This document shows, in pieces, positions 35,645 to 45,096 of a DNA stretch of 64,000 nt. The stretch lies in the NCBI RefSeq assembly GCF_002285415.1, contig NZ_NSBU01000007.1, forward strand, positions 64,501 through 128,500, in the 5' to 3' direction. The notes beneath the pieces are model-generated. The model had not been told where the DNA came from. It saw only the letters and a program-made list of their open reading frames with translations, and searched no databases. Both the position numbers and the translations under genes were made by a program. Numbering within the stretch: the first letter of the stretch is position 1; every line of letters begins with the position of its first letter. The DNA is from Actibacterium pelagium (GTDB lineage Bacteria > Pseudomonadota > Alphaproteobacteria > Rhodobacterales > Rhodobacteraceae).

Positions 35645-36922
35645 ATGCTGAACGCCGAAGTCGCAGAACGCCGCAACACCGCCATTTCGCGGGGTGTCGG
35701 AATGCAAACTCAGGTCTATGTCGAGCGCGCTTCGAACTCGGAAGTGTGGGATGTCGAAGGCAAGCGCTATATTGATTTCGCCGCTGGTATTGCGGTTGTG
35801 AACACCGGCCATTGCCATCCGAAGGTGATGGAAGCCGTTCAGGGGCAAGCCGCGAAATTCACGCATACCTGCCATCAGGTTCTGCCTTACGAGAACTACA
35901 TTCAGCTTGCTGAACGTCTGAACGCAAAGGTTCCCGGCGACTTTGAAAAGAAAACCGTGTTCGTGACGACAGGTGCTGAAGCTGTTGAAAACGCGGTTAA
36001 AATCGCCCGCGCTGCAACTGGACGCCCGGCCATCATCGCCTTTGGTGGTGGTTTCCACGGTCGAACCTTCATGGGTATGTCGCTGACCGGTAAGGTCGCC
36101 CCCTATAAGAAAGGGTTCGGCGCGATGATGCCCGACACCTATCACGTACCTTTCCCGATCGATCTGCATGGCGTCAGCACCGAAGACTCTCTGGGCGCGC
36201 TGAACAAACTGTTCAAAGCTGACCTTGATCCAGAACGCGTAGCGGCCATCATCATCGAGCCGGTGCAAGGCGAAGGCGGCTTCTATCCTGCTCCTCCGGA
36301 GCTGATGCGTGGTCTGCGCAGCCTGTGTGATGAGCACGGTATCGTCCTGATCGCCGACGAGGTGCAAACCGGTTTCGCACGGACTGGCAACTTGTTCGCA
36401 ATGGACGCCTATGATGTCGCTGCCGACATTACGACCATGGCCAAAGGTCTTGGCGGCGGCCTTCCGATCGCCGCGGTGACCGGACGCGCTGACCTGATGG
36501 ATGCTGCCCTGCCGGGTGGATTGGGTGGCACATATGGCGGCAACCCGCTTGGGATTGCGGCGGCACACGCTGTGCTTGACGTGATCGAAGAAGAAGACCT
36601 GTGCAACCGTGCAAACGAACTGGGATCGCGCCTGAAGCAGCGGTTGGAATCCATCCGTGCTCGCACACCTGAAATGGTCGATATTCGCGGGCCGGGCTTC
36701 ATGGTTGCCGCTGAGTTCAACACCACTGATGGCAGCGCCCCCAACCCCGACATGGCCAATGCAATCCGCGCCGAAGCATTGACGCGTGGACTGGTCCTGC
36801 TGACCTGTGGTGTCTATGGTAACGTGATCCGTTTCTTGGCCCCGCTCACCGTTCCCGATGATGTGTTCGCCGAGGCGATGGACATTCTTGAAGCGTCCAT
36901 CGACGCCGTTAAAGGAGCCTGA
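35645..36922 (+). CDS. gabT: 4-aminobutyrate aminotransferase
   Basis: 425-residue PLP enzyme of the class III aminotransferases. Lys267 in TTMAKGLGGGLPI binds PLP, Asp238 in IADEVQTG pairs with the pyridine nitrogen, and FGGGFHGRT (133-141) marks the cofactor phosphate region; these positions are within one residue of E. coli GabT. It converts GABA plus 2-oxoglutarate to succinate semialdehyde plus glutamate. An AAGAGG ribosome site precedes the ATG. It is one base from gabD and completes the polyamine route. Confidence 0.94.
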   Translation: MLNAEVAERRNTAISRGVGMQTQVYVERASNSEVWDVEGKRYIDFAAGIAVVNTGHCHPKVMEAVQGQAAKFTHTCHQVLPYENYIQLAERLNAKVPGDFEKKTVFVTTGAEAVENAVKIARAATGRPAIIAFGGGFHGRTFMGMSLTGKVAPYKKGFGAMMPDTYHVPFPIDLHGVSTEDSLGALNKLFKADLDPERVAAIIIEPVQGEGGFYPAPPELMRGLRSLCDEHGIVLIADEVQTGFARTGNLFAMDAYDVAADITTMAKGLGGGLPIAAVTGRADLMDAALPGGLGGTYGGNPLGIAAAHAVLDVIEEEDLCNRANELGSRLKQRLESIRARTPEMVDIRGPGFMVAAEFNTTDGSAPNPDMANAIRAEALTRGLVLLTCGVYGNVIRFLAPLTVPDDVFAEAMDILEASIDAVKGA

Positions 36923-36923
36923 G

Positions 36924-38405
36924 ATGCTAGATGAAAAAGACGCAATCGTCAGCCTGAACCTGAAAGACGCTTCTCTTCTGGAAACCCGCGCCTTTGTTAA
37001 CGGCGAGTGGATTTCGAAGGACAAGACTTTCGCGGTCTATAACCCGGCGACCGGCGACTGCATCGCCCATGTTACTGACTTGGATGTCGCGGACACGTCG
37101 AAAGCCATCGACGCCGCTTATGACGCCAAGGCTGATTGGGCCGCGTGGACCGGTAAAGAACGGGCAGCAGTGCTTCGCAAATGGTACGATCTGATGATCG
37201 AGAACGCCGACGATCTGGCGACCATCCTCACCGCCGAGATGGGCAAGCCATGGCCCGAGGCGCGTGGCGAAATCCTGTACGGCGCCTCGTTCATCGAGTG
37301 GTTCGCAGAGGAAGCCAAACGCGTCTACGGTGACGTCATCCCTGGCCACCAGCGCGACAAGCGGATCGTTGTGCTGAAGCAACCTGTTGGTGTTGTGGGC
37401 TCCATCACACCGTGGAACTTTCCGAACGCGATGATCGCGCGGAAGGTGGCGCCGGCACTTGCCGTGGGCTGTACCTTTGTGGCGCGTCCGGCGGAATTGA
37501 CGCCTTTGTCGGCACTAGCAATGGCCGTTCTGGGCGAACGCGCTGGCATTCCCGCCGGTGTCCTGAACGTGATCCCTTCAAGCGACAGCGCCGCAATCGG
37601 CCAAGAGCTTTGCGCCAACGAAAAGGTCGCCAAGATCACCTTCACAGGCTCGACCCGCGTGGGCAAAATCCTGATGCGACAGTGCTCTGACACGATCAAG
37701 AAAATCTCGTTAGAGCTTGGTGGCAATGCGCCGTTCATCGTCTTTGACGATGCCGACGTTGATGCCGCGGTCGAAGGCGCGATGATCGCGAAGTACCGTA
37801 ACAATGGCCAAACCTGCGTCTGCGCCAACCGGATTTACGTGCAAGCCGGCGTCTATGACGAGTTCGCAGTCAAGCTGAAAGAAAAGGCAGGCTCTCTGGT
37901 CATCGGTAACGGTTTCGAAGACGGTGTGACCACCGGCCCGCTTATCAACGAGGCGGCCTTGGCCAAGGTCGAGGATCACATCACCGATGCCCTCGAAAAA
38001 GGGGCCGAACTGATCGAAGGCGGAAACCGTTCCAACCTTGGCGGAACCTTCTTCCACCCCACGGTCCTGACCGGCGTCACGACCGCGATGAAGGTCGCCA
38101 AAGAAGAGACTTTCGGTCCGGTTGCCCCGCTGTTCAAGTTTGAGGACGAAGCGGATGTCGTGGCCATGGCCAACGACAGCGAATTCGGTCTGGCCTCGTA
38201 TTTCTACAGCCGTGATCTGGCGCGGGTCTGGCGCGTGGCCGAGGCACTGGAAAGCGGAATGGTGGGTATCAACACCGGCCTGATTTCGACCGAAGTCGCG
38301 CCTTTTGGCGGGATTAAACAGTCCGGCCTTGGCCGCGAAGGGTCCAAGTATGGGACCGACGACTTCGTCGAGATCAAATACCTCTGCATGGGCGAGATCG
38401 CTTAG
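36924..38405 (+). CDS. gabD: Succinate-semialdehyde dehydrogenase
   Basis: 493-residue aldehyde dehydrogenase. Catalytic Cys298 in NNGQTCVCANR, Glu264 in SLELGGN. It oxidises succinate semialdehyde from GabT to succinate. The cofactor segment reads FVARPAELTP (185-194), with Arg188 in place of the lysine usual at this place in the family, which might affect NAD versus NADP use. The ATG at 36924 follows GGAG with one base between the gabT stop and the start, so gabTD is a tight operon. Confidence 0.92.
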   Translation: MLDEKDAIVSLNLKDASLLETRAFVNGEWISKDKTFAVYNPATGDCIAHVTDLDVADTSKAIDAAYDAKADWAAWTGKERAAVLRKWYDLMIENADDLATILTAEMGKPWPEARGEILYGASFIEWFAEEAKRVYGDVIPGHQRDKRIVVLKQPVGVVGSITPWNFPNAMIARKVAPALAVGCTFVARPAELTPLSALAMAVLGERAGIPAGVLNVIPSSDSAAIGQELCANEKVAKITFTGSTRVGKILMRQCSDTIKKISLELGGNAPFIVFDDADVDAAVEGAMIAKYRNNGQTCVCANRIYVQAGVYDEFAVKLKEKAGSLVIGNGFEDGVTTGPLINEAALAKVEDHITDALEKGAELIEGGNRSNLGGTFFHPTVLTGVTTAMKVAKEETFGPVAPLFKFEDEADVVAMANDSEFGLASYFYSRDLARVWRVAEALESGMVGINTGLISTEVAPFGGIKQSGLGREGSKYGTDDFVEIKYLCMGEIA

Positions 38406-39029
38406 TCGGGCTTTCGCCGACCCTGACGCTAAAAATCAGATTCTCTAGGGCGACAGGTTTTCCCCAAATGGGGGAAGCTTGTTCCCGATCTGTTGAAGTG
38501 ATCGGAGCAAAATCTCCAGGAAAGGCCGTTTGCTGTTCTGGTCCTGACCAGAAGTAAAAGCCTCAAAATCGCGGTAAAGCCTTCTTCTGGGTTTTGCAGT
38601 TCACATTTCCTCGCCAAGTTTCTGTAACCACTCAGACCGGTATCACGAATATCGCTTGTCCTTTGTGCAGAAAGATCAAGGCGTGCATGAATCGCCTTTT
38701 TCTCATCCGACATCTCTAGCTCAAAATGCGGTATCCTGCGGATGTTCATTCTGGCTCTCTTCGCACGGTGAGTCATGGATAACGTTTGGGGTGGCTATCA
38801 GCCGCTCAGCTACACTCCGATTAGCAGAGAAAACGCGATTTGATTGCGACCCTAAGATATTCTTAAATCGCACATCGTATGGCGAATTCAGCGGACGGCG
38901 TCTTCAGAGGTGCTGCGGTTATCTTCGCTCGGCTCGACGTATTTCTCCAAGTCGGGCCTGTCGTAGCACTTTGAGTATACGCTGCCGATTCCGGCACCTG
39001 TGCTTCAATCTCTTATTAAAAGGAAATCG
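38406..39029. other. Gene-poor stretch between gabD and tRNA-Gln
   Basis: About 620 bases in which I see no supportable gene. A weak hairpin GTCGG/CCGAC overlaps the gabD stop (38405-38421), and TTCCCC-AAAT-GGGGGAA forms another at 38460-38476, either of which may end gabTD transcripts. Open frames here (for example 38429-38776 minus) lack a ribosome site and any family pattern. Confidence 0.5.
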
Positions 39030-39104
39030 TGGCTGGGGTGGTAGGATTCGAACCTACGATACACGGTACCAAAAACCGCTGCCTTACCACTTGGCTACAC
39101 CCCA
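39030..39104 (-). tRNA. tRNA-Gln (anticodon TTG)
   Basis: A full cloverleaf can be folded on the minus strand: acceptor TGGGGTG/CACCCCA, D arm, anticodon arm GCGGT-TTTTGGT-ACCGT with anticodon TTG reading CAA, a 5-base variable loop and T arm GTAGG-TTCGAAT-CCTAC. Discriminator G and an encoded CCA (39030-39032) follow. It stands alone between gabD and kdsA. Confidence 0.95.
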
Positions 39105-39194
39105 ACAGTGAGCGGTTAATTACGTCCTCGGCCGCCGCTCTGCAAGCCCATTTCCGACAATATTTTCTGTTTTTTTAATTAGCGCAAAAATTGA

Positions 39195-40028
39195 CTACAG
39201 CTCGATCGGGTTGTCCTTGGCAAGCCGGTCGAACGCCATGAGCGTGTCGATCAGTTTCGGCATATCCGAAAGGTAGATCATATTCGGTCCGTCGCAGGGG
39301 GCGTTGTCGGGATCTTGGTGAGTCTCGGTGAAAAGAGCGCCGATACCTGTCGCGACAGCTGCACGGGCTAGGACCGGGGCGAACTCTCGTTGTCCGCCAG
39401 ATGCGCCACCTAGGCCACCGGGTTGGGCTACAGCGTGGGTGGCGTCCATGACAACCGGATATCCGGTACGGGCCATTTCGGGCAGGGACTGCATATCGAC
39501 CACCAGTCGGTTGTAACCAAAGGAAACGCCGCGTTCGGTCAACAGGATGCGTTGATTCCCTGTGCTTTCAATTTTGGCCACGACGTTGGGCATATCCCAA
39601 GGGGCAAGAAACTGACCTTTCTTAACATTGATCACAGCGCCGGTTTCACCCGCTGCCAGCAGCAAAGCAGTCTGGCGGCAAAGGAAGGCGGGAATTTGCA
39701 GGATGTCGCACACCTCGGCCACGGGCGCACATTGCGATGCTTCGTGGATGTCGGTCAGGACCGGCACGCCGATCGTGTCTTTGACCGACTGCAGCACCTT
39801 CAGGCCGGCGTCCAACCCTAGGGCAGGGGCCGCGTTAAGAGAGGTCCGGTTTGCCTTGTCGAACGACCCTTTGAAAACATACTGCGCACCAGCGGCATCG
39901 CAGGCCTCTTTCAGAGTGCCCGCAATCATCTGCGCGTGGTCGGCGCTTTCCAGCTGACAAGGGCCAGCCAAAAGGGTGAGAGGGCGATCATTGCCGACGA
40001 CAAGGTCGCCGATGGGGACGTGTTTCAT
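39195..40028 (-). CDS. kdsA: 3-deoxy-8-phosphooctulonate (KDO-8-P) synthase
   Basis: 277-residue class I aldolase-fold enzyme that joins phosphoenolpyruvate and arabinose 5-phosphate to KDO-8-phosphate, the precursor of KDO in LPS and capsule. Signatures: LAGPCQLES near the N-terminus, FKGSFDKANRTS, TDIHEA, KKGQFLAPWDM, and the C-terminal GALFTETHQDPDNAPCDGPN block. The Cys in AGPCQLES suggests the metal-dependent subgroup, which uses Cys as a metal ligand. It lies one base after the capsule-export gene kpsE on the same strand, tying KDO supply to capsule assembly. Confidence 0.95.
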   Translation of the reverse strand: MKHVPIGDLVVGNDRPLTLLAGPCQLESADHAQMIAGTLKEACDAAGAQYVFKGSFDKANRTSLNAAPALGLDAGLKVLQSVKDTIGVPVLTDIHEASQCAPVAEVCDILQIPAFLCRQTALLLAAGETGAVINVKKGQFLAPWDMPNVVAKIESTGNQRILLTERGVSFGYNRLVVDMQSLPEMARTGYPVVMDATHAVAQPGGLGGASGGQREFAPVLARAAVATGIGALFTETHQDPDNAPCDGPNMIYLSDMPKLIDTLMAFDRLAKDNPIEL

Positions 40029-40029
40029 A

Positions 40030-41547
40030 TTAGCCTGCTAGTTGTTCGCGCAAGACAGCTGCGGTGATCGAGATCATAAGGTAAACGCCGCTGAAAATCA
40101 GCAGGGTCAGGAAAGTATTCTCAAACGCGCGGGGGTAAGCCGCTTCGTCGGGAAGAATCGGGTTCACACTCATCGACAGAAAGCGAGTTTGGCGGTTGGC
40201 TTCGACGCGCGCATTCTCCATCTCTTCAAGCGCTGCGGTGACCATCGCCTGACGCGTTTCCATATTCATCTCGGAAATCGTCAGTTCAGCCAAAACGCTG
40301 GCCAAAGACTCTGCTCCGTCAATTTCTTCGATCAGGGACGAGCGCAACTCGGCGATGATGCCTTCAAGGCGCGCGATGTCGCTGCGCAAGCCGTTGACCC
40401 TAGCAGCACTTGGATCGGGGTTGCTAAGAAGTTGCTGAAGGGTCAGGCGCTTTTCCGTCAGTTCCGTCTCAAATGAAGAAACCTGACCCATGACGCGACC
40501 CGTTTCCGCGTCCGCATCAAAAACGGACTTTTGCTTTTGAAGGGTCAGGAATTCTTGCTGGGCCGCACGCAATTGTGCTTCGGCCTCGGCGAAATGTTCA
40601 CGTGCCCCGCGCATCTGGTCTTCGCGCATCCGCTCTGTCAGCCGGTCAATCCGCTCTTCGGCGTAACCGATCAAGGCCAGTGCGAAGGCCTTGCTGGTTT
40701 CAGCGTCGGCAGCAATGATCTCCATCTTCACGATGCCTTCGGTCGTGTCATAGCTGATGCGGACATTGCGCTTGTAGAACTTATACGCCTTTTCGTCGCT
40801 CGCATCGGCAGGCAGTCGACGGATCGGGTCGATATGTTCCTGCTGATAGTGGGACTTGAAGTCCAAATCCTCGTTCAACCGCAACATCGCCTCGCGCGAT
40901 TGCAGGTACCCTTGCACGTTCAGCGAATCCAACTGGGTCGCCATCCCGGTGCCTGAAAACAAGCCGCCGCCACCGCGGGCGCCAGAAGATTCTGACTGCT
41001 GAATGACAAACTCTGTTTTGGTTGCGTACATAGGCGTCGCGACCGTGTAGAAGTAATATCCCGCCAGCATGGTAGGCAGCAGGATGAAAAAGCAAAGCCG
41101 CATCACCAGCAGCGCAAAGTTGCGGCGGCGGCGGCGGACGATGTCGCGCTGAATGGCGCGGATGCTTTCGGCCTGCGCATCTGTTGTCAGAAGCTGAGGT
41201 CCCGGGGCAGAGCGGGCCGCACCCTCGGCAGGCAGGTCTTTACCTTCTTGGTATTTCGCATCGCGCACGACCCGAAGTGAACGGGGCGCTTCGAACGGGT
41301 CCAGATCATGATTGCGCAGCATACGCACCGCGTCATAGTCAGAGGCGGGCTCTAACCCGTGACGTTGTGCGTTGCGGCGGGCAAGGCGCAATTGCTTGGG
41401 CGTCAGGCCTTCAGCCTCGATCTGCTTGATGGCCTCAACGGGATCAGACTTCTTCGTGGGCTTGGCTGCGGGTTCGGGCTGTTCCGTCTCGGCCGAGGCT
41501 TTGGGCGCGCGGACGCGGTATTTCTTGGCTTTAGGAAGTGTAGTCAT
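40030..41547 (-). CDS. kpsE: Capsule polysaccharide export inner-membrane protein (KpsE/BexC-like)
   Basis: 505-residue polysaccharide co-polymerase family protein. A long, charged, Ala/Pro-rich cytoplasmic N-terminus (about 1-140) precedes a transmembrane helix (about 146-168), a large periplasmic region with coiled coil (about 300-450; RMREDQMRGAREHFAEAEAQ), and a second transmembrane helix near the C-terminus (about 478-500). This is the topology of KpsE, which bridges the ABC exporter to the outer-membrane channel. The N-terminal extension is much longer than in E. coli KpsE (about 380 residues). It overlaps kpsT by 17 bases. Confidence 0.87.
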   Translation of the reverse strand: MTTLPKAKKYRVRAPKASAETEQPEPAAKPTKKSDPVEAIKQIEAEGLTPKQLRLARRNAQRHGLEPASDYDAVRMLRNHDLDPFEAPRSLRVVRDAKYQEGKDLPAEGAARSAPGPQLLTTDAQAESIRAIQRDIVRRRRRNFALLVMRLCFFILLPTMLAGYYFYTVATPMYATKTEFVIQQSESSGARGGGGLFSGTGMATQLDSLNVQGYLQSREAMLRLNEDLDFKSHYQQEHIDPIRRLPADASDEKAYKFYKRNVRISYDTTEGIVKMEIIAADAETSKAFALALIGYAEERIDRLTERMREDQMRGAREHFAEAEAQLRAAQQEFLTLQKQKSVFDADAETGRVMGQVSSFETELTEKRLTLQQLLSNPDPSAARVNGLRSDIARLEGIIAELRSSLIEEIDGAESLASVLAELTISEMNMETRQAMVTAALEEMENARVEANRQTRFLSMSVNPILPDEAAYPRAFENTFLTLLIFSGVYLMISITAAVLREQLAG

Positions 41548-42184
41548 AAAGTGCTGCCGCCTCTTCCAAACTGTCGAAATGATAAAGCTGTCCGTTGCGC
41601 AGAACCGCAGCTGTTCGACAGAACTTCTCTAACGTCGCTGCCTGGTGCGAGACAATGACGAATGTGGTCCGGGATAGCCGTTGCTGCAGAATGCTGCCCG
41701 CGCGTCGGTTGAAGGACACATCCGTAGTGGCGGGCATCCCTTCATCAATCAGGATGATGTCGAAATCCAGCGCCAGTTGCAGGGCAAAGGAAAAGCGCGC
41801 TTTCATGCCAGAACTGTAGGTGGCAATTGGCATTTCGAAGTATTCTTCCAGCTCGCACAGCCAGCGACAGAACGCTTCGATATAGTCCGGGTCCAATCCA
41901 TAGATTGAGGCAACGAACCGCGCGTTCTCGCGCGCCGAGTGCTTGGATTCCACGCCACCCATATAACCAATCGGGAAGGACACGGTGCAGGTACGATGGA
42001 TGGTGCCTTCGTCGGGTTTTTCCAGACCCGCCATCATATTGATCAGCGTGGTCTTGCCCGTTCCGTTCGGGGCAAGGATGCCAAGGGAATTACCAAGCTC
42101 GACGCGAAAGGACACCCGGTCAAGGATCACCTTGCGCCGGACGCCGGTCCAGAAGGACTTGCTGACTTCGACAAATTCCAACAT
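41531..42184 (-). CDS. kpsT: Capsule polysaccharide ABC exporter ATPase (KpsT-like)
   Basis: 217-residue ATPase, the usual length of KpsT. Walker A reads LAPNGTGKTT, the signature YSSGMKARFSFALQLAL has the short SSGM form of polysaccharide exporters, and Walker B is IILIDEGMPATTD. It should power export of a capsule polymer with the permease KpsM, but no kpsM is beside it. First gene of a kpsT-kpsE-kdsA run on the minus strand. Confidence 0.88.
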   Translation of the reverse strand: MLEFVEVSKSFWTGVRRKVILDRVSFRVELGNSLGILAPNGTGKTTLINMMAGLEKPDEGTIHRTCTVSFPIGYMGGVESKHSARENARFVASIYGLDPDYIEAFCRWLCELEEYFEMPIATYSSGMKARFSFALQLALDFDIILIDEGMPATTDVSFNRRAGSILQQRLSRTTFVIVSHQAATLEKFCRTAAVLRNGQLYHFDSLEEAAALYDYTS

Positions 42185-42344
42185 GCGCTGCTCTGAGTCG
42201 CCCTTGATTATCTCGACCTACTTGGTCGGTTCTTGGCTAGTTGACCTCTCGGGCAGCATTATGTCCGAAGAGGGCCCTAATTTACAATGAACAGCTTTGG
42301 AAAAGGCAAACGCTCTCCAAAATGTGTTCCTGATGGTGATGCCG

Positions 42345-43661
42345 TCAGGTGTTCCGTTTCTGTACCCCGGTCAGCTTTCCCGCGACGATGGCAACAAGGG
42401 CAGCGCCGAAGCTGAACAAGGCCCCCATCTTCGCAGCTTCCTGCAGGCGGATGTCGCCCAGCATGGCCGTGCTGTCGAAGGCGACCGAGGCCAAGAACAG
42501 CGACACGGTAAAGCCAATGGCGGCCACGCAGCCGATGACCAACAGATCTACCATGCGCATCCCCGAGGGCAGGCCCAGTTTCATCGGGCCCGCGGCGAAC
42601 CAGCCGAACAGAAGGACACCCAAGGGTTTGCCGATTACCAATCCCCCCAGAACCAACCATGTCGGAGAGCCGATGGAAGAGAATTCCACCCCTGCGTTGA
42701 ACAGGCCGAACAGGAACAGGATGACCTCTACCGGGTGCTTCAGCAGGTGCTCTACGTGGTTCAGCAGATCGGTCAGATATTGCTCTGCCTCTGCGAAGAT
42801 CCCGAAGGCTCGGTCGGCATGGGGTAGCGTCGGAACGATGGGCAGAAGGCCAAGCGCGGGGTGCAAGCCAGACTTCTGAAAGGCAAACCAGCTGATGCAG
42901 CCCGCCAGAAGGTATGGCCAGAAGGACAGTTTCTGCCGCATCCAGGTCGAGTTTGGGCGGTCTTGATTGCCGCGATCAAGGCGACGCGGGAGCCAGTTGA
43001 AAGCGACATAGACGAAGATTGCCGCGCCAAGTGATACCAACAACCATTCAGGGGCAACCTCTGCCGAAGGGTAGAAGATCGCCAGAATGACCAAGCCCGC
43101 AGCGTCGTCGGCGATCGCCAGAAGCAGCAAAAAACGCACGGCCGGATGGCCAGCGCCAAAGACCAATCGGCCCACCAAATACGAGAACGCTATATCGGTT
43201 GCTGTGGGAATAGCCCATCCGCGAGAGACCGCGTCATAGGTGTCAGAGCCCAGAAGGGCAGCCAAGCCAAGGTAGACGGCAATCGGGCCAATCATGCCAC
43301 CCGCGGTCGCGAATAGCGGGGTCGCGGCCTTTTTCCCGCGAAGCGAGCCGCTTTCCAAGATAATCGCTTCCCAGACTTCTTTCGCCGCGATGGCAAAGAA
43401 GAAGGCCATAAGGATGTCATTCACCAGAAAATGCGCCGTTAGCACCCGGGTTACGTCGCCCACCTCGGTGATGCCGAACTCTTCCCCGTATGTGTGCAGC
43501 CACTTAGAGGCGTCTATGCCAACAAGGTCGTTAAACCATATCGGGTATTCGACCATCTGGTGATAAGAGTGCGGATCGACATTCGCCCAGACCAGCGCCA
43601 ATAGCGCGCCAGCGATCAGAAGCAGCGAATAATTCGTTACGAAATCCCAAACGCGATACAT
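42345..43661 (-). CDS. nhaA: Na+/H+ antiporter NhaA
   Basis: 438-residue inner-membrane antiporter with about 12 hydrophobic segments, exchanging Na+ for 2 H+ and supporting pH and salt balance, as expected of a marine cell. The conserved ATDIAFS (Asp of helix IV) and LLAIADDAAGL with the paired Asp of helix V are present, as is the C-terminal GFTVSLFLA block. The ATG at 43661 with GGGGAAG ahead is preferred over a TTG at 43676. Slightly longer than the E. coli protein (388) owing to an insertion between the first helices. Confidence 0.93.
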   Translation of the reverse strand: MYRVWDFVTNYSLLLIAGALLALVWANVDPHSYHQMVEYPIWFNDLVGIDASKWLHTYGEEFGITEVGDVTRVLTAHFLVNDILMAFFFAIAAKEVWEAIILESGSLRGKKAATPLFATAGGMIGPIAVYLGLAALLGSDTYDAVSRGWAIPTATDIAFSYLVGRLVFGAGHPAVRFLLLLAIADDAAGLVILAIFYPSAEVAPEWLLVSLGAAIFVYVAFNWLPRRLDRGNQDRPNSTWMRQKLSFWPYLLAGCISWFAFQKSGLHPALGLLPIVPTLPHADRAFGIFAEAEQYLTDLLNHVEHLLKHPVEVILFLFGLFNAGVEFSSIGSPTWLVLGGLVIGKPLGVLLFGWFAAGPMKLGLPSGMRMVDLLVIGCVAAIGFTVSLFLASVAFDSTAMLGDIRLQEAAKMGALFSFGAALVAIVAGKLTGVQKRNT

Positions 43662-43730
43662 GTCTGACTTCCCCAATCCCTTGGAAAAGGAATTAGATTA
43701 TGAACGCTTCTGCCGCAAGCGTGGCGGGCC

Positions 43731-44765
43731 TCAAGATGCGAAGGTCCACAGCATTCCAGCGACGTTAGAACCGGTCAGAGCGAAGGCAAGATAGGCGGCA
43801 AAGACACGCGGTTTGACCAGTGCCCAAACCGCAATGGCGGCAGGAATACAGCTGACCCCACCTGCAAGGACAAAGGCCATGGCCGCCCCTTGCGACATGC
43901 CTTGCTCCAATAGGCCGCCGACCAAACCAACAGCGGCGTAGCCGTTAAGGTAGGCGGGCATGCCGACCAATGCAGCCAGGATCACGGTGCCAAGGCCCTC
44001 GCCCCCCAAGACGGTCGAGATCGTCTCGGCTGGGATATAGCGCAGCATCAGCCCCTCAAACAGGTAGGCCAGCAACAGCCATTTGAACAGGAACACGGCA
44101 TTTTCTAACCACGTCGCGCGGAAGATTTCGCGGCGGTCACCCTCTGTCCAGAACGCCCAGACAGGTTTGGCACTAAAGGGCTTTTTGACACCACAACAGC
44201 CACCTACGGCGGGTTTCTCGCGCAGTGGGTCGACGAATACCGCGCTGCGGGCGAAGGCCATCGTCAGAAAACCACCCATCATGCCAAGGCCAACCGCCGC
44301 GATCGTCTTGCCAATTGCGAAGTCCAGCCCGATTTCGCCCCATGTGATTGTGAACATCGCCGGGTCCATTAGTGGTGACGCAAGCCAGAAGGCCATCACT
44401 GCGGCCAGCGGTGCCCCAACTGCCAATAGGGCTGCAATAAATGGAATGACTTCACAGCTGCAAAACGGCGACAGGCCGCCCAGAAGAGCTGCCATGACGA
44501 CCATCTTTGCCGGGTTTCCTTCAAAGGCTTTGGCCAGAAGGTTCTCGGCGCCGGTTGCTTTGACATAGGCGACTAATGAGATCGCGACGACAATGAAGAT
44601 ACCCGTCTGGGCGATGGCTTTTGCGGCGATTTCAAGCGTGGGGGCAACTGCGGGGGTGTCGACAAGAGCCAGCACCATCGGAATGGACAGGATCACCAGC
44701 CAAACCTTGTCGATCCCGGCCAAACGAGACTTGAAAGAAGGGCGGGGCAGAGAGGTTTCAGCCAT
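43731..44765 (-). CDS. ArsP-like permease (DUF318 family), metalloid or metal efflux candidate
   Basis: 344-residue membrane protein with about eight hydrophobic segments. The GGLSPFCSCEVIPFIAALLA motif is characteristic of the DUF318/ArsP permeases, some of which export trivalent organoarsenicals using the cysteine pair. A second cysteine pair GGCCGVKKP lies in the large cytoplasmic loop. It overlaps the ArsR gene by 8 bases, so the two form an operon repressed by ArsR. Arsenic specificity is not provable from sequence; other thiophilic ions are possible. The start at 44765 could be 44780. Confidence 0.83.
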   Translation of the reverse strand: MAETSLPRPSFKSRLAGIDKVWLVILSIPMVLALVDTPAVAPTLEIAAKAIAQTGIFIVVAISLVAYVKATGAENLLAKAFEGNPAKMVVMAALLGGLSPFCSCEVIPFIAALLAVGAPLAAVMAFWLASPLMDPAMFTITWGEIGLDFAIGKTIAAVGLGMMGGFLTMAFARSAVFVDPLREKPAVGGCCGVKKPFSAKPVWAFWTEGDRREIFRATWLENAVFLFKWLLLAYLFEGLMLRYIPAETISTVLGGEGLGTVILAALVGMPAYLNGYAAVGLVGGLLEQGMSQGAAMAFVLAGGVSCIPAAIAVWALVKPRVFAAYLAFALTGSNVAGMLWTFAS

Positions 44766-45096
44766 GATTGTGGGCTCCATCGCAGGCATCTGCGCAACAT
44801 TCGGACAACAGGAAGTCGGACAGGGTTTCGATCTGGTCAAAGCCAGCCCCAGCGCAGATGATGCTGCGCCCCTGTTTCACTTGGCTCACCAGCCCGGCTT
44901 GGGTCAGAATCTTCATGTGATGGGTCAGGGTCGATCCGGTCACTCCGCAACGCGCCCCAAGTTCCCCGATGCTCAGACCATCAGGTCCAGCGCGAACAAG
45001 GGTGCGCAAAACGGAAAGCCGCTGCTCTGATCCCAAAGCGGCGAAGCGGGCGGCCATTTCGGCCAAGGCGAGGTCGTCTGTCGATTCCATTTTCAT
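44758..45096 (-). CDS. ArsR/SmtB-family metalloregulator
   Basis: 112 residues from the ATG at 45096 (or 110 from 45090). Winged-helix ArsR fold with GELGARCGVTGSTLTHHMKI as the recognition helix region. Its C-terminus ends SECCADACDGAHNHG, a Cys/His-rich tail suited to binding a thiophilic ion. The promoter overlaps a perfect inverted repeat. First gene of the operon with the permease. Confidence 0.88.
   Translation of the reverse strand: MKMESTDDLALAEMAARFAALGSEQRLSVLRTLVRAGPDGLSIGELGARCGVTGSTLTHHMKILTQAGLVSQVKQGRSIICAGAGFDQIETLSDFLLSECCADACDGAHNHG

Noticed and set aside
35591-37024. 477-residue minus-strand open frame
   Set aside because: Antisense to gabT; high-G+C codon bias leaves long open shadows.
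38429-38776. 115-residue minus-strand open frame in the gap after gabD
   Set aside because: No ribosome site, no family pattern, atypical composition; overlaps likely terminator structures.
38656-39111. 151-residue plus-strand open frame
   Set aside because: Its end runs through the tRNA-Gln gene, so it cannot be a normal coding gene.
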